A stretch of DNA of 64,000 nucleotides from Litoditis marina (Eukaryota > Nematoda > Chromadorea > Rhabditida > Rhabditidae): positions 30,272,425 to 30,336,424 of the forward strand of contig OZ038434.1 of the NCBI GenBank assembly GCA_964036275.1, in the 5' to 3' direction. Both the position numbers and the translations under genes were made by a program. Of this stretch, positions 35,279-44,798 are shown one piece after another; within the stretch, counting starts at the first letter, position 1; each line of letters starts with the position of its first letter. Below the pieces are notes generated by a model. It saw only the letters and a list, made by a program, of their open reading frames with translations. It was not told the origin of the DNA and did not search any database.

Positions 35279-35973
35279 AACAAACGAGTGTGAAGTGGGC
35301 GCCAATTAGCTTTTAGGTTGAACTGCATCTAATATAGAAACGAAGGACAATAACTCATGAAGAAAGTTAAAAATATAAACTCGTAACTCATGCGTCCAAA
35401 ACGTTTTGTTTTTCTACTGAAAAAGAATTTGCAGCAAACACACACTAGATGAAATTTCAACTAAATATGACAATGTTCCACCTCTCAATCAAAGGGGAGC
35501 TGCATTGAACGTTCAAATTAAAGATCGAAGTGAGACATCTCGATATTTGTCGTTTTTTATATTAGAATGTCAAATTCAAAGCTCAGTTTTCAAATTTTCA
35601 CCAATTTTTTGCTTACTGTCAGAGACGCAGAGGATGATTTAGAGAATGAATATTGATTGCGCGCACTTCTCTGACTCTCGTGCCTTTTCGGCTAACGCCG
35701 TTAGCCAAATTCGGCATTCAATGCAGCCCCCCATTAAAACTCATATGAGAACCGAGTAGTTGTTTCTTTGGGACACTTTTATTTCTATGAGCAAAATGTT
35801 TTCAGAGGTTGACAACATATGAGTTTATGTGCACTAGTAAGAGCTGAACTACTCATTTTAACTACAACTACTCAAATTTCATTTTTCTCTCGAGTTATTG
35901 TCCTCATTTTTCCATATTCCATGCAGTGCAATCTCAAAAGCTAATCGTCGCTCTCTTCAGACTCGTTTTTCCA
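35279..35973. mobile_element. Foldback MITE, about 695 bp
   Basis: The left end (ACGAGTGTGAAGTGGGCGCC..TTAGCTTTTAGGTTGAACTG) and the right end (CAATCTCAAAAGCTAATCG..CTTCAGACTCGTTTTTCC) are diverged inverted repeats of about 95 bp. It is the same family as the better-preserved element at 43182-43724. The interior contains other repeats, including the GCTAACGCCGTTAGC palindrome, whose surroundings are inverted at 36415-36560. Confidence 0.65.
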
Positions 35974-36734
35974 ATATCCGCATTTTCTATATAGTTATAA
36001 TAAGAAATGGATCGGAAATAGGAAACATTGCATCAAGTCCTCGCTTATTTGACGTTGTTGGACGTGTGTGTGAAACACACATTTTGACTGTTGTACCAGT
36101 TCTGATCACTATGCTTTGTATCGGAAAACGGTTTTTGAGTTGTTAACAAGAACCGCTTTTTGAAGTCCGCAATGTTGTGAACAAAAACTGATTTGCCCAG
36201 TGCTTCGCGATCGGAAAACATACATAAAATCTAAAAGAATCGCAAGCTATTTCTGAGAGTTTGCTTCAGTTACTTGAAGTTCCTCTAAAATTTGATTTGC
36301 ATCAAAAATGTTGAAGTCTAACAAAATTATCCAGTCGTGCCATGCCATATTGTAGACTTGGTTATAAATTGGCATTTGAAATTTGTATTTTTTTATTGGC
36401 TTTTCACGGCCTCAGTTTTGCTCTGTTTAAGGAGGTGTATTGAATGTCGAATTTGCCTAACGGCGTTACCAAAAAAGTCACGAGAGTGAAAGTGCGCGAA
36501 TACTCTTTCACTCCGAATAATCCCCAGCGTCTCTCACAGTAAGTAAAAATTAGTAAAGTTTGGAGAACAGAGATTAAATTGAACATGTTGGTCCCAGAAT
36601 CGGACGATTTGTCTCTGTAAGATATTTTATCTGAAAAAAATCAATGCCTCACCAATTTGACATGTCTGACGTGATCGTGCAATTGATTAATAGGATTGAA
36701 GTCACTGCGTCCCTGTGACTCTCACTAATCGAAC

Positions 36735-38991
36735 TCACGTGCAATCTATCTCGATTTCAAATCCGGCCTCATTCATTGCAGCCTTCCAATCCCTCTCGAA
36801 GTTACCTCTCATACGGTTTACCTTAAATCTTTTCGCTACTTGCACAAATATGTCTATATTAAAGTTTACCACAAAAACCGTGTATCAGGAGTCAAAACTC
36901 TTAGTTAGTACTTACCACGATAGCAGTTTTCTTGAATGTTCTGTAAGTTGGTCGTCCGCAAATTTTATTCGCAGGACTGCATTTGGATTATTTTTTTTCT
37001 GAACTACAACTTCTGTTTTCCGTAAATATGGCTCAAACAAGCGTCAAACGTGACTGAAGAGCCGTGGTACTGTGATAATAAACAAAGCCCTTTTTAGAAA
37101 ATCACTATAGCGTTCTGAGGTATCAGGTTGTCCAGCACTGAGCCGCTTCCGTTGAGACATCTTGGAATGATGTGGCCCGCATCGTCGCTGGCTTCCCCTT
37201 GTAATTTTATGAGTCGACGCATCTTTTCGGTGACCGGTGTTCCTGGAAGAGTTTCAATTACAATCTTCCTCTCAGAGCGGTTTACTGTTTGACTGGCCAG
37301 GCTGATTTTCAAACCAGCCTGGCTGATAAAATTCCCATACCACATTTTTCGTGAGACCGCTGGCCTCAGAAGCGCGTGAAATGCGTAACAAGGTCCGCAT
37401 AACAAAATATAGTCGTGTTCGAAATCGTTTGGCTGCCAGTTTTAACACCTCAGGCGCCTAGTTAAAGATAGCCTCACTCTCTAAAATTCATTTCTGAGTT
37501 AACGAGGTGACCCGATGACAAATGAAAAACCTTAAAAAATATAAACTTTCATGTCGCTCTCTCTATCTGGCTTTGTTTTCTCAGAAAAGTGACTCATGTA
37601 ATGACACCGGAGCGAATGTTGCTTATGGGGACCTAGGAATCATGAACGAAAAACAAAAAAAAATGGTTCGGGAAACATATCATCACCTACTTCAATCCAA
37701 ACACTAATTCGTAAAAAGTGGGGGGGGGGGGAACCAGCAAATGTGTGAGTTGTATTTGATTTGACCAACGTATCAGCAAAAATCGAACGACACGGATTGC
37801 TGTAAACTTGTGTCAGGAGTATTCTACGAAAATAGAACAATACCGTTGTTGCACAATCCTTCCCAAAACCCGCATGATTTTAGAAATATGCTATATGTTA
37901 TATGTTGTATGTGTGCTTCGATAGAATGTTGCTTCCCCTACTTTTTACGACTTGTTCTCTTTTTGCTAGCTGTACTCTTACAACTATCATGTCGCCAACA
38001 GAGCCTATGGTATACTTGATATTGTAAACCAACGCTTGTTTCAAATTTTAGCCAAAACGGTTCAGTAGTTTTTCCAATACTAGGCGGACACATTTGCGTC
38101 AGGGCGGGAGGCAGAGGGACGAATTACGGCGGAACTTTTCAACAACGACAAGAAACCACAACTTGGGTGAAAACTATCCGATTTAGCTGAAATTCGCGAA
38201 CGATATTTAATTTGTAATCCTCTAACGCTATCGCTTTTCAGATTAGGAGAAACAATTAGATTCAAAGCCTTTTCTGAATTCAGGGCAAGGAACGAGTCCC
38301 CAATGGCCAAACCAAAGACAACTCACGCGGAGCGCTTCGCGCTCCGCGGGATTGAATAAATTAAATTGATCAGGAATTGATTCAATCAATTAGGACTTTG
38401 TTACAGTGAAAATTCTCATGAGTAAGACGAAACTATGCAAATTTCAAAAACCAAAAAGTTTTTTTTTTATAAAATTGAAATTTTTTTCAACGAAAAACTT
38501 TAACTTCTTTGTAATGAGTATATTCTCTCATCTTCCTAGTAACTCTCTCATCTTCGCTATCAATGGTGAATCATGGTTTACAAAGCGTTAGATGGCAATT
38601 AAAAGAATATCGAAACCGATATCAAAACAGGTTTGGATTTTCGTTCTCAGATATCGGATTTTTAGAATGTTTCGTATTAGTTTTTTCAATCTTGATTGAG
38701 TTATAGTACTATCTGGAGAATTTCCAATAGAAACCAACATTTTTGAAAATGGTTTGATTTGTTCATTCACATGCAACGTGTGTTATACAGAGGATAGGAT
38801 GGGAAAAATGATAAACCAAAAAAAGATTCAAATACGAACCCAACTTGAAAGTGACGGGGATCGTTCCATAGGCACGTACGGTTCTTCCATGACCGTCCTT
38901 CACGACGTGCGGATAGTATTCCCCACTTGGTGTTTTATTCACATACGGCAACTTTCCCTGTATATCACATTGAATGAGATCTCTCACAGGA
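36735..38991 (-). CDS. DNA/RNA non-specific endonuclease-like protein (bacterial-toxin type domain)
   Basis: Minus-strand exons in consistent phase: 38845-38991, 37106-37322, 36735-36821 (TGA). Together they give about 149 residues of a domain resembling the Endonuclea_NS_2 family, best known as the nuclease tip of bacterial polymorphic toxins. Visible landmarks in order: KDGHGRTVRAYGTI (the G-R-V..G strand typical of the family start), a basic R..R..Q segment, the catalytic motif DDAGHIIPRCLNGSG (D-D-x-G-H), NLIPQN, then VNRMRGNFERDW and an EIEID strand. The intron between PQNAI and VNRM restores the family spacing exactly. The usual later R-P strand is missing, because the frame stops right after EIEIDCT, so the domain may be C-terminally truncated. 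The stop overlaps a GTGAGT, which could instead be a donor. The 5' end is unresolved; the exon at 39354-39545 may belong. Worm origin or old transfer from bacteria cannot be decided here. Confidence 0.7.
38080..38350 (-). repeat. Repeat end with GC-rich palindrome
   Basis: Read on the minus strand it begins with CGCGGAGCGCGAAGCGCTCCGCG and GTTGTCTTTGGTTTGGCC. This parallels the starts of the elements at 51656 and 63112 (GCGCAGCGCGAAGCGC..TTTGTCTTTGGTCCGG). It lies in intron 1 of the nuclease-like gene. Confidence 0.6.
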
Positions 38992-39023
38992 CTTAAAGCA
39001 ACTATTTTTTTTATTTATTTCAG

Positions 39024-39096
39024 ACATCTCTTCACCAGTAGCAAGCTGCAGAAACGAGAGAGCACGCAGGTCATTAAGGCCGCAGAGGTGAACTGA
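39024..39096 (+). CDS. Candidate orphan terminal exon
   Basis: A strong acceptor (T-rich run then TTTCAG) is followed by 23 codons ending VIKAAEVN and TGA, with third-position G/C bias. The exon opens in phase 2. No in-phase upstream exon was found on the + strand, where the minus-strand nuclease-like gene lies. It may be the end of a gene largely lost. Confidence 0.35.
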
Positions 39097-39353
39097 GAAC
39101 AACTGCCTAATGTACATCCCATGCCAAAGTTGTGCTCCCATCTCCTGTATTAACCTATTTCATCTTCACAGAGTTTTTGAGCATGATGTATTTGTCAGCT
39201 GCTATATGATTAACTTCATGAGAAATCACTATACCAACTCTGATTCATATGGCCATACATCTCGCAACAAATAGAATAAGTTCGCAAAAAGTAGTATGAG
39301 CACAATCCTATAGTTTGAATGAACTCTACAGTGGTTTGAAATATAAAACTAAC

Positions 39354-39545
39354 CAAGACCATTGAGAAGAACTGTTGGACAAGAGTGCTGACCAATTGCT
39401 GACGTGGATCGGTAGAAGACGCCTCGACCAATGTGTTTATATATGTCATGTGGATGTTACACAAAGCTCCGCCCTTTTGATAATTGATCACACAGTCGTT
39501 TGGCACTTCTCCAGCGAAAAAAAGTGTTGACTGTTTCTTCTTCAT
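39354..39545 (-). CDS. Candidate 5' exon, possibly of the nuclease-like gene
   Basis: 64 codons beginning MKKKQSTLFFAGEVPNDC and ending at a GTTAGT donor in phase 0. It has two cysteines (NDCVINY, ALCNIHM) and a helical QQLVSTLVQQFF segment. It is upstream of the nuclease-like domain on the same strand, but its donor phase does not match the acceptor at 38991 (phase 2). Either another exon lies between them or it belongs to a different gene. Confidence 0.35.
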
Positions 39546-40247
39546 ACGTTTCCCATTCCTTTCCCTTCAACGTTCATTCAATTCTCTCTATTTATCTGCT
39601 AATTTCAATTACCACCAGCCTTTGGCGGCAGCCGGTCAACGTGCTGTCCACGTGGTGCGCGCATGTTTTGCACGTAAAGGGCGAACCGGGCTTTTATTCC
39701 CACGCACTTTGTAGAGATAAGATTTTACACTTTGCCGAAATAAGATTGTAGGACTATTGGACAATTGTTCGATTGGTTTTGTGACCTTTTCAAACTTTTG
39801 TTCAATTGTCTGACTGTCTTTGAGTTCTGCTGTGTTTGGGGAAAGCTCGCGCCGTCAAATGGGTTGAAATAGAGTTAAAACTAATTGGATGGTTTCAAAA
39901 AAAGGTAATCATCTTCCATGTATTTTTCCACCCTGGTTAACTTGATTTAGGTCTAACTAGCTAGACATCCAGAATGGGTTAATCATTTTGGTCGTTCAAT
40001 TGAACGAACAGAAACTAGATATAGATTTTTTGCGTTCTAGACTAAATTAATGGTCTCGAAACATAGATATTCATTATCTACGCCCAATTTTACGTTGACT
40101 ACCTCAATCTGGGCTTAAAGAACGACGATCAAACCTTGTTACGTAGAAAGCTAGATACGGTAGCTTAGAGAAATTCCGCCCTTTATTTTTTCGCCGCGCG
40201 CGGCGAGTTCATTTCATCTATTTTCATTCCAGATTTGTGTGTTTGTG

Positions 40248-40370
<123 letters not shown>

Positions 40371-40379
40371 ATATAGGTC

Positions 40380-42277
40380 ATGCATATAATAGATTATATT
40401 GATCCAAATCACGGTCACATCTGCACCGGTGACCTAACTTTCATCAAAAATTCACATTCACGTAATTTGCTTACATGTGGTACGAAATTCAGATGTCAAG
40501 AGCCACTAGACTCAGCATCGATTATTCAAGCTTGTCAAAAAGCGGTTCAGTCCGTTATTGAAACAGTTCGTAAATGCTAAGTTCCAAGATATTCTAATGC
40601 AAAATGTTTGTAATACAGTATCTAACCGATTGCATACTCTTGATTCTAGTTTGGACAATTCTCATATTTTGAATACTCGTGATTTGAATGATATCACTAA
40701 GTTACAAGAAAACTTTATTATAACTTGTGTTGATAAAGCAGCGACTAACTATGCATTCACTTGTAAAAAGTTATACGTACGTATGATGAATGCAGAAATT
40801 GAATTGAAAGCAGTGTTTCGCAATTTTCCACTGATGAGGTGGTTTCCAACCATACTGTTGATGATGTAATCATTAAACATTCTAAGTTTATTGAAGGCTT
40901 GAACTTCAAAAAAGTACAAGACCCTTCAATTCCTAAGATGTATGGTATACCTAAAATGCATAAAACTATCATGAAGTTTCGTTTCATTACTGGTGAAAAA
41001 CCAGTCCAATGAAACCTCTTTGCACCAATCTGCAAGTAATCTTAGCGCGTGTACAGAAACATTTTGTTAACTATTGCAATGTTATACACGAGAGAACCGG
41101 GGTTCGTCACTACTGGGCTGTAAACAACAGTTCACGAGTGGTGGATGACGTGTCTCCTTTCGTACCAGTAATAGTACACGTATTTATTCTGCTGATTTTG
41201 CTAGTTTATTTACTAATTTACCACATAGCGTGATTATGCTGAATATGTTCCAGCTCTTAGGTGTTTGTTTCAAAAATCAAAACTATATACGTGTACAAGG
41301 TAACCATTGTTGTTACAGCGTATCTAATAATGGTACTGGTTCATTTTTCACTTTTTAAGAAGTTTGCTATTTGCTTGAGTCTCTTTTATAAAATAGTGTT
41401 GCTGTATATGGTAACGAAGTTTATAGACAAAGATGTGGTATTCCGCAAGGTGCCAGCTGCTCACCACAAATAGCCGACCTAACTCTCAGCTACATGGAGT
41501 ACAAATTCATTAAATCAGTTTTAGAAACACGAGGTCAACATTTCGCACGAAAGTACAACTATACATACAGATACATCGATGATCTGTTACATATTTCCGA
41601 CGTATCCGATAATTTCAAAGCAGATTTAGCTCAAATCTATGACTCTTCATTGAGTTTGGAAGCAACAGCTGATTTGGAAACAAATTGCAAATTTCTAGAT
41701 TTGGATATTATATTTATATCTGACGATTCCCCAAATTAAAGTATCCTTATTCAATAAAACTGATCTCTTCATTAGGTTATTTATTTGAACAAAATATATT
41801 GTGTCACTAGGACTTATTTATTTGAACAAAATATATTGTGTCACTAGTTTTGGGTGTTATTGTTATATGAATGTGCTCAGTAAAAGATGTACTCAAAAAT
41901 GACTCTTGTACTCTTCATCTTCTGTAAAAGATGTACTCTTCATGTTAGAAGTTATAAGATATCCAAACTACTTTTCGAATATCGATAGTACAATTGGTTT
42001 GAACACAATAACTGGTGAAATCATACGAATAACACGTGCTTGTTCAAATTATGAGGATTTCTTAGTAAGAGCAAAACAACTTGCTGGTTTTTATTTCAAA
42101 AATGGCTGGCCCAAAATTTTTATTCTCAGACGCTTCTATAAAGTAATTGCTGAAAAACAATTTATCACAAGTAAGTACGCAATTGATTTGCAATTGTTTA
42201 CTAGGATACTAGATACAGTGACGTTAACTTTTGATCCCGCGCACAGTTCGATCAATAATTGTCTGTCTATTCTCTGA
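40380..42277 (+). pseudogene. Broken Penelope-like retroelement (reverse transcriptase)
   Basis: Several frame fragments in the same direction read as one decayed RT protein. Order: an N-terminal part with HICTGDLTFIKNSH and GTKFR; a segment with CVDKAATNYAFTCKK; IPKMYGIPKMHKT and FRFITGEKP; then GIPQGASCSPQIADLTLSYM (about 41437-41505); the catalytic RYIDDLL (about 41568-41590); a part with NCKFLDLDI; and a C-terminal part (41906-42277). GIPxGAxCxPxxADL and RYIDDLL are characteristic of Penelope-like RTs rather than LINE or LTR types. Frameshifts and stops separate the pieces (near 40576, 40868, 41230-41430 and 41739), so it is dead. A 37-bp direct duplication (TTATTTATTTGAACAAAATA...) at 41774-41847 lies inside it. 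The GIY-YIG endonuclease of some family members is not seen. Confidence 0.7.
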
Positions 42278-42790
42278 CCCCCCCCCCCCTTGCACTCAGC
42301 TGACTTACTGGTCATCATTATCTCTCGTGTAAATGGACTCTCGTATCCGTCTTCTAAATGAATTTCTTAAAATAATCTCACTAGGTTAACTATAACTGTC
42401 ATCTACTGATGGGGCATCCTGTTTGACATATGGATCGATAATTGCCCGAAATGTCAAGGTAACTAATGTTTGTAATAGGCAATCTAGGAATTTGCACAGT
42501 GCAAATAAAAGATTGATATTCGATGCTAATTTCCAATATTCCTATCAATGTAGATGTACAGACGCCACGGCGTTATCAACAACAGCTTTAATAAATAAAG
42601 AACTAGCGTCCTCGATTTTGGACGTTCCGCAAATGATTCGCGGGGAAATATGCGCGATACGCAGCGAATTAGTGCTGCGACCATTCCAAATTGCAGTGGG
42701 ATACAGTGTCTCACCACGAAAACTTTGTGGACGGCGCTCAGTACGAGTTTCATTGCAAAAACTAATGTATGCGAGAACGCCGTGACGCGT

Positions 42791-42950
42791 TGCACTTTTG
42801 TTGCACTTTTGTTATTGTCGTTTTCGCGCCCATTCTATGCGCGCCCGATTGATGTTTTTATTGTCGAGCGGTCCGACCGTGGTTGCATTTTTGTTACACT
42901 TTTGTTATTGTCGTTTTTGCGCCCATTCTTCGCAAGACAGCGCCCGATCG
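42791..42950. repeat. Two direct repeats, about 93-bp period
   Basis: TGCACTTTTGTTGCACTTTT...TATTGTCGTTTTCGCGCCC at 42791 recurs at 42884 with few changes, each followed by a GCGCCCGAT-type end. Non-coding. Confidence 0.7.
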
Positions 42951-43181
42951 GTGAATCATCGCGGTGACCACATGCAATGCAAGCTGTAGAGTACTTGAAT
43001 GAAATTTCACTCATATACCTTGCAGAAATTAGTGTACCAGTAATTTTCTCGAATCATTAACCACACTTGCACGAAATAGTTGCGAAAAATTGAAAAAGGC
43101 GGAGCTAAATCATGTGAATTGTGATGCAAATGAGTGATTTACACGGGTTTAACAACTTTGTCAAGTTCACTAAGCGTATTG

Positions 43182-43724
43182 TATAAAAAACGAATGTCAA
43201 GTGAGAAACTATTAGCTTTTGAGATTGAACTGCATGGAATGTAGAAAAGGAGGTCAATAACTCAAGAGGGAAATGAAAACATAATATCGCAATTTTCATG
43301 ATCATCCTGACAAACTAAATCAGAAAATAAGTGCTCAACCTTTGAGAACATTCCGCTAACACTAAAAACGTATCTGAAACAAAAATTAGCTATACTGTCA
43401 ATCAATCTAGTCAGAAATGTGAAGAGAAAGACAAAGTGCATCATTCCTCATTAGAATGCTAACTTCACGTGATTGTTCAATTCACTTACTATGTTCTGTT
43501 AACAGTTTCGAATCAGTGGTGAGAAATTATCATATTCGGACGTTTCAACTAATGTATGTTAGCTGCAAGTTCTTTCTCAGTAGAAAACCAAAATGTTTTT
43601 GACCCATGAAAATTGCGAGAATAGATTTTTCATTTCCCTCTTGAGTTATTGACCTCCTTTTCTACATTCCATGCAGTTCAATCTCAAAAGCTAATCGTTT
43701 CTCACTTGACATTCGTTTTTCATA
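43182..43724. mobile_element. Foldback MITE with 98-bp arms
   Basis: Arms 43182-43279 and 43627-43724 are almost perfect inverted repeats (TATAAAAAACGAATGTCAAG ... GAGGGAAATGAAAAC). Total 543 bp, non-coding. It ends 55 bp before the PAT retrotransposon. Related element at 35279-35973. Confidence 0.85.
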
Positions 43725-43778
43725 CAAATTGACCTATTTTTCTATATTTCCGAAGGAAATAATGAATTCATACATATG

Positions 43779-43927
43779 AAATAATTGTGTCAATTACTGT
43801 ACTAAAGGACTAATTGCGGCGGACCTCTTATAGGTCCCGCCGCGCCCTTTTCTGTACCGCCCTTTCGAATTATTGATTCGAAAGGCGCGTAAATTTCACT
43901 TTTTCGTTTTCTACTTTAGTGACAGGT
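43779..43927 (+). repeat. PAT split direct repeat A1
   Basis: 149 bp, matching A2. Contains two hairpins: GCGGCGGACCT/AGGTCCCGCCGC (43816-43843) and the perfect 10-bp stem CCTTTCGAAT-TATTG-ATTCGAAAGG (43861-43885). These may be recombinase or reverse-transcription signals. Confidence 0.95.
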
Positions 43928-44099
43928 GCAATTTTATTCTTCTGTATTGATAGTTATCGTCAACAAGTATTATTCAGTTTTCCTGCTCTCAATTATGGTG
44001 AAAATTTCATAATTATTAGTATTAATAGTCCACTTTTCAGAGATTTTAGCATATTATATATAGTATAATTATTGTTTGAGTTTAGGTAATACTCTAGTT

Positions 44100-44798
44100 A
44101 TGTCGACGACTTTCAATGCGTCAGAGGGAGGGACTCCGGAAGCGCAGCAGTTGTGTGCCAACATTTTTGCCATGATTCAGCCAGAGATGGCAAAACTCTT
44201 CTCGATGGAAAAAGCTCGGGCGAAATCTTTCGACCCGCCTAAGCTTACCTCGAAGGGATTACAAGCACAGGCAGCGCTCAACTGCAAACTTCTCACAGCA
44301 CTCCATCCGATAGCGGACCATGAGGATCCACGGGTCGTTGCTGCTGTTAAGACCGCAATGGAGCTGTTGGAGGGCAGAAATGCCGATCTCGTCTTGGCTG
44401 ATTCAACTCCGGACGGGTTCCGCATGGTCGAGAAATTGGAAGTTATTAAAGGTCTCGGCACGTCCACTCAAAGCCCAGCACAACTACTGGCTCTCACTTC
44501 TCTCATGGCTCAGCCAGACAGGAAACGTCCTCGCGAAGCATCTCCTTCTCGTCCGTCCCAGCCCTTTCGGAACAGGGGTTCCGGATACCAACGTCAGCCG
44601 GAATCCCGCTACAACGACGAATACGAGAGTCTCGTACGCGAAAACGCCCGTCTTCGAGCGGAACATGCTCGACCTCGCTACAGCCCTCCTGAGCTCTACC
44701 AAAGAAATCCCGTCCCCAGCACCTCCTCTCCAGCCGTCTGTCACAACTGCAGGATGCCCGGGCACTTTGCCCGTGATTGTCGCCAAAGAAAGTTCTGA
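44100..44798 (+). CDS. PAT element Gag-like protein with zinc knuckle
   Basis: 232 residues from ATG 44100 (MSTTFNASEGG) to TGA. The first half is helical. The middle is Arg/Ser/Pro-rich (RKRPREASPSRPSQP) and likely binds nucleic acid. The C-terminus carries a CCHC zinc knuckle, C-x2-C-x4-H-x4-C (CHNCRMPGHFARDC). It overlaps the 5' part of the pol frame, which is shifted by +1. A GTAAGT and a TTCAG lie just after the stop (44801-44843), which may allow splicing around the Gag end. Confidence 0.9.
   Translation: MSTTFNASEGGTPEAQQLCANIFAMIQPEMAKLFSMEKARAKSFDPPKLTSKGLQAQAALNCKLLTALHPIADHEDPRVVAAVKTAMELLEGRNADLVLADSTPDGFRMVEKLEVIKGLGTSTQSPAQLLALTSLMAQPDRKRPREASPSRPSQPFRNRGSGYQRQPESRYNDEYESLVRENARLRAEHARPRYSPPELYQRNPVPSTSSPAVCHNCRMPGHFARDCRQRKF

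Noticed and set aside
36920..36975. Minus-strand exon reading CGRPTYRTFKKTAIV between nuclease exons
   Set aside because: It has fair splice sites but does not join in phase to the preceding exon, and it would disturb the PQN-to-NR spacing that the chosen intron restores.
42423..42785. 120-codon + strand frame after the Penelope remnant
   Set aside because: No motif, no splice support, and it overlaps direct repeats; probably chance within repeat DNA.
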